This document shows, one piece after another, positions 38,736 to 51,380 of a DNA stretch of 64,000 bases. The position numbers and the translations under genes are program-made. This DNA comes from Megachile rotundata (Eukaryota > Arthropoda > Insecta > Hymenoptera > Megachilidae). The notes under the pieces are model-generated. The model was given only the letters and a program-made list of their open reading frames with translations, was not told where the DNA came from and ran no database searches. Location: NCBI RefSeq assembly GCF_050947335.1, contig NC_134993.1, forward strand, positions 7,378,001 through 7,442,000, given 5' to 3'. Positions within the stretch are counted from its first letter, which is position 1. Each line of letters begins with the position of its first letter.

Positions 38736-39350
38736 AAGATCAAAACGGCGCTGCCGTTCGTTCGAGCTGAACCAATGGAGGAAAGAAATCGTGTAAAATT
38801 TTGTAATCACCGAGTCTACGATCGGTCCACGTACAACTCGAAGACCGATGAACGCGTATTCCGAAACGAGATCGAGAGTTAAATTTACTCGAGTTATTTC
38901 CATTGGTCGATCGAGGATACCACGAATCGTCGCAATATCGGTCGTGGGGAAAAGAACTGAAAGGGAGGAGCAGGGTAGGGCTCGGCGATCGATAACAATA
39001 ATAATGGGAAATGATCGCGACCGCAGTGGCACGTGATCCAATGACTATGCCCAGGAGGCGATGCCTCATTATTTCGATTTCCAAGCAACTAACCAGCGAC
39101 CTTAGCAGCCTCACGAAATACGAACGCCTCATCCCCTTCCACTCTACCTTCTTCTCGTCATCATCTTCATTCTTCGTGCGAACCCAATCATTCTTCCCAG
39201 TCGATCTACACAGCCTGTTGCATTCGACCTCGAACAATCTTACAGTTCAATAATCAAGTGTTATAATTGTAACTTTCAGAACATTTCCAGGACTCGATTT
39301 ACCAGCTATTCGAGTGTCTACTACGCATTGCATAAACCCCTTTTATTTAT
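38736..39350. other. GC/CpG-richer island with the longest frame of the window
   Basis: A 165-codon reverse frame (38740-39237) is overlapped by 111-, 64-, 62- and 80-codon frames on both strands. The product has no recognisable domain and its low stop density is explained by composition. Confidence 0.35.
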
Positions 39351-39562
39351 TAATCCGAATTTCTGGCTGAAAATTATGACCAATATTCTTTAACCCCTTG
39401 CACTATGATTTATCTGTTTACGTAAAACTACGTAAGTGACTGTTATTATAATTGATGTAAATTATAATTGGACTTGAACTATACATTGAAGCGTATTAAA
39501 AATTGATGTAAAAATTACAGTAAGTGCGTGTGCGTCATGAGTGAGATTCGACACAATAGTTG

Positions 39563-40639
39563 TTAGGTAAAATGACAATTTTGACAATATAATATTTCAA
39601 GGTTCAATAAAATTGAAAATAACTCCAATATTTTGCATAATTACAAACTAATGTATGTTGCAGCCAAATATTTCTTGATACTGTAGCGATTTGTAAATGT
39701 GAAAATTAAAAAATTCGGAATTTGAGACTTTTTAAGGCAGAAATTTAGAGATATGGGGATTTGGAAATATGGTGATACACAAGTTGTAATTAAAAATGTT
39801 TAATTTAATATTTGCTTAGAAATTTAAATATTTAGATGTTGAAGAATTCCCGAATTTAAAAATTTGCTAATTAGTTAATTTAGAAATTTCAGAATTTAGG
39901 AAGTGAGGTCACTTGATAATTTGGAATATAGAAAATTTACTGCTATGAAGATTTGGAGATGTGGTATATGGAACTTGGAGATTTGTAAGTTTCCAATAGT
40001 TCAAATTAGTAACATGTGTATTCGACGATATGGAAGAGTAGAAATATGAGTATTTGAGAATATAAGGAATAAGAAATTGTAAAATTAGAAATCAGAAATG
40101 TAGGGACTTACTAATTTGAAATATCAGGAGTACCACCCAGAAATATAGGTACAAATAGGCACAATATAGGTGCAAATTGGAAATTGCGAATATTTCAAGT
40201 CAGAAATTTAATAATGACATTCAACGACGTGAAGATGAGTAATCCTAATAATTTGAGAAAGTGAGGCATTGGAAATTAAAATTAGAGGATTGCAATTTAA
40301 AGATTTGAGAATTTAGAAAATTGTTTAAAATGTCAACTACTCTGCACTTTTCCCGAAAATGGAGTAAGAGCGTAACTTGAAGTTAAATACTTTGAAACTT
40401 TATTTCATGTACAATGGGGCAAGAATAGAATTACTAACAAATCTGCTATAAAATGCTTTTTAATGCATTATACGAATGCTCTACACTGCAAATAAGTACT
40501 CTTAGCTGAAATATAAAGGGGATATAGTGAAACAAAACAAGGAAACAAACATACTAAATGGAGAAATTTCGCTCATATTGTAATAAAAATAGCCTGTATA
40601 CGCACTTGCCCCGGTTACGAACTTACCCCATTTCACCTT
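39563..40639 (-). repeat. Composite dispersed repeat, copy C (reverse, deleted)
   Basis: Reverse of copies A and B. The MITE left terminal repeat lies at about 40622-40639, followed by TA. The MITE right part and the first part of the flank are deleted (junction near 40320). Homology to the flank ends at about 39563. Confidence 0.8.
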
Positions 40640-40868
40640 ATATAAAAAGAATTTAGCTTCTTAAATATTCAGTTGATTTGTTTAAAATTCTATAAATATC
40701 TCGATTGTTAAAAAAACTGTCTTATCGTGTTTGATGTATGACAATATCAAACTTCATAATTTATCGTATTCACTGCCATGAATTATATTAGAAATTTGAT
40801 TTGGCATCCTATTGATAAAATTCATTACTATATTTTTTCCTATATTGTTCCACGTGTTAGAAAATATT

Positions 40869-40914
40869 GAAAGGTATCTTTTGACACATCTTGGTAGAAA
40901 TAGTGTTAATGTGC
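40869..40914 (+). repeat. Dispersed repeat tag, second copy
   Basis: GAAAGGTATCTTTTGACACA to AATAGTGTTAATGT matches 13990-14035. At 41047-41125 a GGAAACATATCCAAA sequence resembles a diverged arm of the 13046 inverted-repeat element. Confidence 0.5.
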
Positions 40915-41129
40915 AGGTTTTTGAACCGATTCTGCCTGAAAATTAAATTTTTAATGTGATGTTTAATAGGGTTTTAAATAATTTTCGAATATGTCGGTAT
41001 ATTATTATCCAATATATGGAAAACAAATGTTATGGAGCTTTCTCCAGGAAACATATCCAAATCATAGCCGTCGCCATTGAAGTTGCGTTTCGAAAAATAT
41101 TTCACATATTTTTGTATATCGGGTTAAGC

Positions 41130-42660
41130 GGAGCTATTTGACCCATCTAGATTAAATTTACTTTTCTCGCTAAACTTACAAAAAAATTGTAACGAAACGT
41201 TCATTTTTAATAAAATAAATAACATTCTCCCAATCTGTACTCGTGTTTACTTTAGCAAATGAAGTTTCATTTTATTTTATTATATTTTCGTTTTTCACTT
41301 GTGTCGACATCATTTTCACCCTAAAAATATGCGGAGATGCTACAATAATTCTGTGAATGGTTTTTGTAACATTTAATTTGCAATCATCTCGCAGTTGAAC
41401 CAATGACATTGTCATGTTTAAAAGTCATTCATAGAATTTTACGTTTATGTCCTGGAAACACTTTGGGAGGGCGGCTGAACGGCTCTACTCACCATACTCA
41501 CCTTACGTCTTTTACTAAATAGCACTTTTTGAACCTATTTGTTTCGCAATAACCTTTGCTTCAATGCGAAAAGTAATCGTCGCTGTTTTTCTCTCTGAAA
41601 GTTTTTTTCACAAGGCATTTGACTTTTTAATCTTCACAAGCAAATCTTAAATCAATAAATAAATGTACATATGTATAATTGTTTAGATCTTGAATGAGAT
41701 ATAAATGCACAGTAAAACAAATTAAGGTAACATAATAAATTTATTTATGAAACAAGGTTGATACATTTATAAAACGATTGAAAATCAGGTTTCGTGTAAC
41801 TCAGTTTAATATTAAAGTTTACACGTTAATTTTCTTTCACACAATTTGTATTGTACATTATGAATTAAGAATTAATGCATTGTGAATTAAGAAACACTAT
41901 ATAATTTTCTACCAGAAACTCAGGTAATTGAAAATAGGAGGTTGGTGTATTCATGTAACGCATTGTATTTTCCTAAAATCAAATGCGTGACATATAAACA
42001 CATAGGTTTATTAGGATAAAGTGGAAAGAAGATATAACTGTTTTTGAATTAAAAGATACGTTTATTAATATCGAGTGAGTCGTATAATTTTCATCGTTAC
42101 TATCTCTTCTCAGCATCATGATAATTTGAGCATTCCATTTTTGTAGAATGGGGTGGCGAAAAACTGAAACAATGATATAACAATAATATTAGCAAATATT
42201 ATGATTTTTGACTTTTTTATAAATCTAATAATAAATCTAATAGTAAACTAATAATAATTAGAGGAATTTTCCGGTACTCTAAGTCAAACAAATTTCTCGC
42301 TGGACCTAACATAATAAGTCAGAAGAACATTCCGGTATAGTAAATCTGAATATACTAAATCTGGCAATACACTAAACCTAAATATGTAAGAATAAACATA
42401 AAAAATTATGAAAGGAATGTGCTAAGGTATGAACGTTCTAAGCGAGCGTTTGGAAAGTATGATCGTTAAAAAAAGTGCATGAAAGACCGAATGATAAGTT
42501 GCATTAAATGTTCATAGAGTGAAGATATTATATGAAAGGAAATTATTTCATACAACAGAATCGTGTTACTGTTTTTTTTTTTGTTAGCTATCTAACGTTT
42601 GCAAACGTAAAAGAATATGCAAACGTAAAACTGTTGAAATGTCTTAGAAAGTAACTTCTA
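41130..42660. other. AT-rich sequence, nothing recognised
   Basis: Contains a 14-bp perfect palindrome, ACGTTTGCAAACGT, at 42595-42608. No gene. Confidence 0.45.
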
Positions 42661-44250
42661 ATTTACGCTCGACCTTCTTTTAGCCAAGATGAAAATTACA
42701 CCCAGATTTAACGATACGAAGCATAATTATACCGAAGCTGCAAGCCGGCATGGTTAAGCGCAATTATAACAACGTGCACATCCCGAGAGTGGCGTCCTTC
42801 CACGAAGACACCGGAATATTGACCCCAGCTGGGAGTCTGCACCTGCAGGGGCTATATGCAATCTTTGTGCATAACGACTCTACCGAGAGGAATACATTCT
42901 TGTGGAGTATTGCATTTCTATGTTGGATATATTAGAATAGAAAGATGGGAGCTTCGATATCTCGTCATTGCGCGTAGGAAATAAGACATCAGGGTCGAGA
43001 AGTTCCATAGGGGCAGATAAAAACGATAACTCGGAAATGGAAGGCTGTAAGTGAACGTTACCATACAATGTTACCATACAGATGAAGAGGTTCGAAGGTT
43101 ACGAGATAATTATTGGATAATAACCCGAGAACTGATTTCTTGAGAACACCGATCCTCCACGGAATATTCTACATACATAATATTCTACAAGGGGTATTCG
43201 AAGAATTCCGAGGGGTCGAAAATTGAGTTAAAACTTTCCTTTGAACACAGTGTTTAGCGGAGGAATAAAAATGATACGACAGCGGCCTAATCATTTCTCG
43301 CGATTCATCGAAAGCTTCGTAGCCAATATATTTTTTGCTCTTCCCTATGAAAGACCTGAAAAGCCTTCGGGTCACAGGTTAAACGGGCCTTCCCGTGACA
43401 AGGCCCTCAGGACGCGTTCTTCAACAGGATGCGGAGGACGAGGTATACACAACCGAAGCCTTCGGTTCCTGTGATAAAGTGCTCATAATGTTTTTAACGA
43501 GTAAGCTGCGCGTAATTTTATAATTCGGCCGTGGCTCCGGCCCCATGGTATTTCGAGAGTGGATATAATGATTCGATGATTATGCGGCCATATCTCACCC
43601 ACGGCTTCGTCCCAAGGAAGATACAGCCGGTGAAGAGATCCCCGTCCCGTCCGTCCGGATGGAAACAATGTCGGTGGACCCTCCCACGCCACGTACAGGG
43701 ACTGTACCACGGCGAGCCAGAGTAATTCCCCCAATTATAAAATTATTATCCTGCGGTTGGCACCCCCGGGCAACACGCGGAACCAGACTGGCCTCTCTAC
43801 TTCTCCTCTCGGCCTCGTTCGCCATGTTCTCCGCGTACTCGCTCCTCTTTATTCTTCCTTCCCCTCCCCTCTTCGCTCTGCCCTCTTCCATCCGGCTCTC
43901 GTCGATCCCCGTTGATTCGCGGATGAGATGCTGCGCACGTTTGCCGCGAAAGATCTCCGGCTCTTTCCGAACGATCGGGATTATTTTAAATTGATTAAAC
44001 TCTCGTACGTATTTGGTCCTGCTTTATAATGTTTTGTATTTAACTTTTTCAACTGGCGGAATTCTGTCGACGACAATTTAGTAATAATCCTTACCGGTTA
44101 TCATTTCAACATGTTTATATGGTTATTCCGTTGGAACGAGCTGAAGTTCTTTAGCCAGAATATCGATACCTAATTGGTTCCTGACTACGGTCGATGCATG
44201 TGGGAAACGTTGCTGGTTTTTGAGTTTGAGTTTAATTGCTTCGGGGGAGA
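42661..44250. other. GC/CpG-richer region, no gene assigned
   Basis: Most GC-rich around 43500-43960, where frames of 64-111 codons overlap on both strands. No domain is recognised. Confidence 0.35.
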
Positions 44251-44455
44251 GATAAGGGTATGTTACAAATTAGGATTTTGTGAATATTAACCGTTCACGA
44301 ACGATATGTTGTTAGCAACGCTATGTAACATTGATATTCATTTATTCTTTCTCTGTTTTGTAACAGGGTCTGTTTTCAATTTTTTAGATGTTAGTCGTGT
44401 TATTTTCTTTGGAATTTTGTCCCCGAGCCTTACGGAATCAGTCTCTGTTGGATTC

Positions 44456-44790
44456 GGATTTATCAAGATTCGGACATTTGAAAATTTGTAAATTAGGAAA
44501 CTTGACATTTATAAAATTTGAGAATTTAGAGATTTGAAGGTTTTGATGTTCAGAAATTTTAGTATTTTGAAATTTTTTAATTTTGGAATTTTAGAATTTG
44601 GAAATTTGGGAATTTGGGAATTTGGGAATTTGAAAATTTAAGAATTCAAGAAAGTTTAAAAAGTCAGGAATTCAGAAATTTAGCAATTTGAAAGCTTAAG
44701 AATTAAAAGGAATGTCATTGTCATAATTTGAAAATTTAAAAACGTAGAAATTTAAGAATCCAAAATTTTAGAAATTTCATAGCACAGAAG
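44456..44790 (+). repeat. A/T-periodic block, GGAAATTT orientation on +
   Basis: GAAATTTGGGAATTTGGGAATT and similar units; several exact tandem GGGAATTT copies at about 44602-44630. Confidence 0.7.
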
Positions 44791-45833
44791 ACATTATTAT
44801 TCCTTTTTCTTAAATTTTAACGACCTCGAGATATAATAATAATACAAATCAGAGTTGTATAAATTAAATTACCATTCTTCAGAAATGTTAAATTTAATCT
44901 ATAATACCTCATTTTTAGCTTATTACCGAAATTACCTTTGTACATTGAAAAATTTCTGAAAATGTTTTAAAATAATGACATGATAAATAGCATTTATTAG
45001 AGAGTACAGTTCTAAAGGCTCATCCCATAAATATTCGAACAGACAATAACGAAGAAAGAATAATAAGACGATTTCAAATTCACAAATCATTAAAGAATTC
45101 GTTCCATAATGTAAGGTCCATGCCATTACATACTTTTGCTTCTTCTTATTCCTCTGATTTACATTCATTTGTAGTCTTTGCAACGTTATTAATCCTTTAA
45201 ATATTTCCTTGCGTCAGATGTACCAGGTTCATATTTCCAAATACATTTTATATAAATACATCTTTTCCTAATTTGAATTACAATTTATTGACATTTTCAA
45301 TTTCAACATTTTAGCACTAAAATTACAAAACTCTTTAAATGAACTATTCACGAGTCTTATTCTAAATTACAGAATTTGTTAAAACAACTATGCTAATTTT
45401 TATCCAGATGTGTTATTTTATCCAAAGAACTGATGTGAATATTTAGTCACGTTTTGTCATCTATTTATTTATTATTCTACTTTATTTTTAATTTCAAATT
45501 ATGTATGTATTAAGGTGGTTCGAAACATATTTTAATTAACTTTATTTTTTGATTTCTTAATTATGTAAATATGGTTAAATGATTGACTTTGCTGTGAAAC
45601 TTCTATTCTAACATCTAATTTTGTACAATTTAAATTTTAAACTTTAAAAAAACTTTTGAATGCAAACATGTATCACCTATTTAGAATACTAATGTTCCAC
45701 AGGGTGAGAAAGAAATTTTTGTATCCACGCTAGTATGCATTATACGTGCAGAAATCTTCGAATAAATAGGTTAATCGAAAGGTCAAATACATAATGCATA
45801 AAAAGCAAATCATGTCCCGTTGTAAACGATCTT
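44791..45833. other. AT-rich sequence, nothing recognised
   Basis: No supported feature. Confidence 0.5.
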
Positions 45834-46052
45834 TCAGTTTTGATCTAACGGTAACATCATAGCTAAAGTGCCATTTATAGAGGAATTTATACCAGCCGTT
45901 AGGGCAAGAAGATCGAGTGTGTAAGGGTGAAAAATAAATAAATATAACCGTAGCAACCCTTGCACAGAGCGATCCTTTCTTAAGTTGAGCTCGTTCATAA
46001 TCTTGCCAGTAGCTGCTAGTGACTTTAACCGAGCAATGTCTCTGTGTTCCAT
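45834..46052 (-). CDS. Hypothetical 72-aa frame (open for 122 codons)
   Basis: The first ATG gives a product starting MEHRDIARLKSLAATGKIMN, then a hydrophobic stretch FIFHPYTLDLLALTAGI that could be membrane-embedded, and a stop after PLDQN. The frame is open upstream to 46202. Codon choice is more mixed than in nearby repeats. It could be a terminal exon or a decayed gene; no family is recognised. Confidence 0.25.
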   Translation of the reverse strand: MEHRDIARLKSLAATGKIMNELNLRKDRSVQGLLRLYLFIFHPYTLDLLALTAGINSSINGTLAMMLPLDQN

Positions 46053-46263
46053 CGTCTGTAACAGCGTGTGGATACGTGCGTGAAATTTCGATGGCACAGA
46101 CAGAACACTCGAAGCAGCCTTTCTATTAGAGAATGACAACCGCAGGCAACTAAATACGTTCTTGAAACGACAATTAATATCGAGGGAATTTATAACAAAC
46201 ACTTTTAAACCTTTTATGACTAGTTATATTCACTACGAGCGATCATTGTGTGGTCAAATTATA

Positions 46264-46316
46264 CAGTCCCTGGTCATCGAATTATTTTTAGCATTTTTCA
46301 CGTTTTCTGTAAAATT
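46264..46316 (+). mobile_element. Lone Tc1-like terminal repeat
   Basis: TA then CAGTCCCTGGTCATCGAATT, followed by TTTTTCACGTTTTCTG; matches both ends of the element at 6736-7240. No second end is seen nearby. Confidence 0.65.
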
Positions 46317-46393
46317 AAAACACTTTAACAGATGTATTTTAAATGTATTTTAAATAGTTTGAACACATGGCACGCTGCAAATCTTTTTTTAAT

Positions 46394-46422
46394 ACACTTG
46401 CTTGCTAATCCACAGCAAGTGT
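46394..46422. other. Hairpin, 9-bp stem
   Basis: ACACTTGCT and AGCAAGTGT flank an 11-base loop. Confidence 0.5.
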
Positions 46423-46726
46423 TTGTCAGTCAAAAACTCATCCAAGCTTCAAGTTATACTTCCAATCTCAGACCTCGTTCAATTAAAAACAAACTCAGTT
46501 CAAATACGATTTAGTTTTGACACATTTGAACTGCAACATACATCTGACTCGATGTTGTAGATTAATAGATATATGGTATCAACAGATTTCTGGTATAAGT
46601 ACCGACTAGCAAGGTTAGTAATAGCAGTTATAATGTAGATGCTTAGAGTAAGGAAATTTCGGAGGAAAAGCAAGAGTGTACGAAGAGAAACTACAGTGGC
46701 CCCCGTGGGTGGGGTGCTCCCGCGAG

Positions 46727-46796
46727 TTAAAAGGACAAGAATGTTTGACAGCTATTTTTCAGTGATCACACCGAGTTAGTTATCGACCGTTGGGAT
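46727..46796 (+). promoter_or_regulatory. Weak candidate core promoter
   Basis: TTAAAAG (46727) lies about 34 bases before TTCAGTG, which matches the arthropod initiator (A at 46761), and CGTTGG lies about 29 bases downstream in the place of a DPE. The island 46761-47100 would then be a first exon. Each element is short and common, so this is a suggestion only. Confidence 0.2.
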
Positions 46797-47600
46797 CTCT
46801 CACCCCTGCTGCCCCCTTGACACCCTGTGCAGCGATCCAATCTCAACAAGCAAGTCTTCGTTTTCTATTTCTCTTCGTTCCCAATAAAGAGAGGGTTATC
46901 TCTCATCTTCTCCTTCTCGCATCCGCCACGCATTCGGTCTCTCATTTCAGTATCGTGGATCTTGCGTTGTGTCTCTTTTCCGTACGGTCCGGGCCACCAC
47001 CTCGGTGCTATCGGTGGTCACCAGGTCTGACGAGCGAAACAGCTCGAAAGGAATCTCCTCTCTTCTCTAATGCAAGCCATTGTGTGTCTAGTTAACGGCG
47101 ATCCGCCCAGCGCAACGTGATTCATTTTTTACTTCCACGAACAGTTTTTTTGATCGATCGGAAATTAGAGAGTTTAAATACCACCCCGGGGCATGACACG
47201 TCCGAATGGAGATCGTAATCGACATCCATCGGCGTCGAGCACGGTACGCCGAATTTCCATTGTATCGCTAACGTCGATAGGTATAACATAAATTCACTTC
47301 TCGTCCGGCATCTTGTTGCGTTTTCGACTTTGCCGGACGGTTCCTTCCCTGCCAATTGACGAGCGTGAAGCCCTCGCTGCTTTCGTGAATGATGTTCGCC
47401 GTGGACCCTCGATTACCCATAAATCTGCGCTAAAGGTTTGAGGCCAGCGACTAAAATGATGGACCGTTCTTTCTTCTTTTCCTTCCTTCAGGTGATGCTC
47501 GGACGTCGGGATCGCCTTCAGCGAATGGAAAGCAAAGTGCCTCCACGGATCACGCACTTTTACGGGTTCTTTCGTTCTTCGTAATTACTGGTATTATTTA
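46797..47600. other. GC/CpG-richer island, possible untranslated exon
   Basis: Contains an inverted repeat with a 9-bp stem (CGTCCGGCA and TGCCGGACG, 47302-47339). Frames on both strands overlap; none is recognised. Confidence 0.35.
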
Positions 47601-47817
47601 AATGCCACACCTTTTCACGAAAGCCAGTGTTATTCAGTGTAATGTCGAATCTATTCGTTGCTGTAATAGGTAATATCGTTTATGTGATAGGGCATCGAAT
47701 GCTGAGAACGAACCGAGTTTAGAGTCCGAGTTAACTACGAAAATTCATTGTTTGTGTTATTTACTTACGATCACAACGTACGTTTCGACTACAAAATTGT
47801 TGTTATTTTCTAAAATA

Positions 47818-48270
47818 AGGTGAAGTTAATTACAATATGAGCGAAATTTCTCCATTTAATATGTTTGTTTCCTTGTTTTGATTCACTATATCTCCTTTTA
47901 TATTTCAGCTAAGAGTATTTGTTCGCAGTACAGACTACTTGCATAATGCAGTAAAAAGCACTTTATAGCAGATTTGTTGATAATTCTGCTCTTGCCCCAT
48001 TGCACATGAAATAAAGTTTCAAAGTAACATCATGTTACGCTCTTACCCCATTTTCGGGGAAAGTGCAAAGTAGTTGACATTTTACACAATTTCCTATCAA
48101 AATCAAAATGTACAAGGAAAGTTAAGGTCCTAGTTAATATTAATTAAATAGTACTAATTGTGCAGAGCGTTCGATATCGACAGCGTTAAGTATTTACATA
48201 GCAGACTGAAAATACTTACGTTTAAATACCAACTTTACAAAAACCGGTCTGCACTTATCCCACTTCACCT
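47818..48270 (+). mobile_element. MITE family 1, copy B (internally deleted)
   Basis: Flanked by TA on both sides (47816-47817 and 48271-48272). It begins AGGTGAAGT, but part of the left terminal repeat and adjoining sequence is missing compared with copy A. The right end is CTTATCCCACTTCACCT. Confidence 0.85.
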
Positions 48271-49337
48271 TATCTAAAGTCTTCATATTACAAATTTTGA
48301 TATCAGCATGTTACCAAATTCGCAAATCCCTAAATTGCAATTCTCTAATTTCAATTTCCAATGCCTCACTTTCTCAAATTATTAGGTTTACTCATCTTCA
48401 CGTCGTTGAATGTCATTATTTAATTTCTGACTTGAAATATTCGCAATTTCCAATTTGCACCTATATTGTACCTATTTGTACCTATATTTCTGGATGGTCT
48501 CTTGATATTTCAAATTAGTAAGTCCCCACATTTCCGATTCCTAATTTGACAATTTCTTATTCCTTATATTCTCAAATACTCATATTTCTACACTTCCATG
48601 TCGTCGAATACACATGTTACTAATTTGAACTGTTAGAAATCTACAAATCTCCAAGTTCCATATACCTACATCTCCAAATCTTCATAGCAGTAAATTTTCT
48701 ATATTCCAAATTATCAAGTGACCTCACTTCTTAAATTCTGAAATTTCTAAATTAACAAATTAGCAAACTTCTAAGTTCGGGAATTCTTCAACTTCTAAAT
48801 ATTTAAATTTCCAAGCAGTAAATTAAACATTTTTAATTACAACTTGTGTATCACCATATTTTCAAATCCCCATATCTCTAAATTTCTGCCTTAAAAAGTC
48901 TCAAATTCCCAATTTTTTAATTTTCACATTTGCATATCGCCACAGTATCAAGAAATATTTGGCTGCACATGTATTAGTTTGTAATTATGCAAAATATTGG
49001 AGTTGTTTTCAATTTTATTGAACTTTGAAATATTATATTGTCAAAATTGTCATTTTACTTAATAATTTTTATTTTAGACACATGTAGTAAACGAACCCAT
49101 AGTATTTTAGATACTTGCATAATTACTTGTTATTATAATTGTCTTATTTACTTCTTATCTGTGAAGCTTAGTATTGTGATTTCACTTATTCTTCATTTTA
49201 TCTACATATCATTCTAAGCATTTTATTAATTTTTTTTCTTACCTATATATCATTGTTTTATTTACTATTTTTTTTACACTGCCATTTTCATTATTTATTT
49301 TTACATTAATACATTTAATGTCACAAAGTAACTATTT
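47818..49337 (+). repeat. Composite dispersed repeat, copy B, 1.52 kb
   Basis: MITE copy B plus the same A/T-periodic and T-rich flank as copy A, ending TGTCACAAAGTAACTATTT. High identity to copy A across the whole length by eye. Confidence 0.85.
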
Positions 49338-49559
49338 TTGAAAGCAAAGACTATAAAATCAAAAATTGTTATTTTAGAAAATAGAAAGAATAGTTGAAGA
49401 GTTTTTAGAGATAAAGTTTTGATTTTGTGAAATTTATTGAAAATTAAAGGATAGCTACAGATAGCGTTGGCTAACTCTAACTGATTGTTTTTGGAGTTAA
49501 TGATATCTGATTCTAAGTGACTTCTCTAGGAAAAATGATTATGCACATATTGACTTCTG

Positions 49560-50760
49560 CATAGTAAATTTTTATTTTTACAAATGTAATTTACAGATTT
49601 AAATTTCTAATTTGAATTTGAATCTTAGGATATTTAGAAATTTCTGATTTGACAAATTTGGAAATATAAAAATTAGGAAGCTTGGAAAGTTTATTAGAGA
49701 GTTTGTGGATTTATAAATTGTTGAAGTTGAGAAGGTTAAGATGTTGGAAGATTTGGAAATTTAACATGTTGGAGATTTTTGCAATTTCGAATGCTTGGAA
49801 ATTTGGGAATTTCAATTTGGAATTTGAGAATTTGAGAGAAGTTCGGAATTTGAAGTCAGAGAATGTCAGAATATTTGAAAGTTTAGAAATTCGAGAAAGT
49901 GAGCAATATTGAAATATGGAAATTGAAGAATTAAAAGTTTGGGGAATTTTGAAATTTGAGAATTATGAAGCTGAAGAAATTGGTGTTTTTAAATTTATAG
50001 ATTCAGAAATACAGAAATTGTGGAAATTACTAGATTTGAAAACTTAGAAATGTCTAGGTTTAAAAACTTAGAGGTGAAAGGTACTGGATTTGAAAACCAA
50101 GAAATTTAGAAATTAAGGATTTAAATATTGCTCAAGTAGAGAGTTATTAAATTTCAAAATTTACAAATTTCAGAATTATGAATTTTGGAAGTTAAGAATT
50201 TTGGGAATTTGAAAATTTAAAAATTTGGAAAAGTAGAAATTTAGAAATTTGGGATTTGAACATTAGAAAATTTTGAAAGTTGGGAAAATTAGGAATTTTT
50301 TAAATTGTGAATTTGAAAATTTGAAAATTAGGAAACCTAGAATGAGGGAGATTTAGAAATTGAAGATTTAAGCTTTCGAATTCGGAATTTGAAACGTTTA
50401 GGACTTAAGAAATTAAAAACTAGAAAATTTCGAAGCATAATAATTTGAAAATTTGTAAATTTAGGTATCTAAAAACTCGCCAATTTGTAAATTTGAAAAT
50501 TTAAAAATTCAAAAAATGATGATTTGGAAATATCAAAATATTGCATTGTCACAATTTGTAAATTAATAGGCCCGTAAATTTAGAAAATTTAGAAAAAAAT
50601 TTTTAAATTTGTAAAAATTAAAAATTGAAAATTTAGAAACTTGTCAACATCAAAATTAAAAAATTTAGAAATACTGACATTTGACAATTTCTCAACTTGA
50701 AAATTGAAAAGCATGAAAAATTTCAAAATTAAAAATGTCAAGTTTACACATTAAATTCCC
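49560..50760 (+). repeat. Longest A/T-periodic block, GGAAATTT orientation
   Basis: About 1.2 kb of imperfect GAAATTTGGAAATTTAG units. The 76-codon frame at 49682-49912 is a translation of the repeat (LE, NL, RN motifs) and not a gene. Confidence 0.75.
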
Positions 50761-51380
50761 CAAAATTTGAGGAAGAGGCTCCTCTCACTTCTTCAAAAGC
50801 AGTTACTCAAGTATACGCGTAAAGCCGCGTTAAAGGATTCTTAGAAATTGCCCAAGAGAAACGAGACAGGATAAATTTGAAGCAAGCAGTCACCTTGAAG
50901 ACAGTTATTGAGCAAAATGACAGTAGGCATATACAAATATCGGACGTTTGAAGATATATTATTTAAAATGATTTGCAAAATAATAACAATGATGCAGCAA
51001 ATGTCAAAGATAATAATGCAAACTACTGGAATCGTGTGATTTCAAATTTAAAAGTAATCGACTGATGATTTCAATCGAATTGACCTAATTGCGGTGTGAC
51101 ATTGAATTCCTACAATGAACTTTGATGTAAGCACTTTAACTGTCACGATTCTGTACAATTTATTAACTTATTAACTATCCATAATTTATCGAAGTTTAAT
51201 TTTAATAAATGAAGCTTCATGTTGGCGTATTTTATATTTTGAAACAAGGACATGTATAACAAACCTTAAAATTTGCGCTTTTATCTAAAATTGACGTACT
51301 GACATTGCACCCGAATGTACTATAATTATACGTTCGTTTTTTTATTTAAAGTTTGTGAGTGTAAGAATGTGTGCTGATTT
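50761..51380. other. AT-rich sequence, nothing recognised
   Basis: No supported feature. Confidence 0.5.

Noticed and set aside
38740..39237. Longest frame in the window, 165 codons on the minus strand
   Set aside because: Low stop density of a CpG-rich island explains it; other strands and phases are also open and no domain is visible.
39390..39410. TTAACCCCTTGCAC (also about 29616 and 25134) as piggyBac-type ends
   Set aside because: No matching second end with GGG-TTAA at a sensible distance was found.
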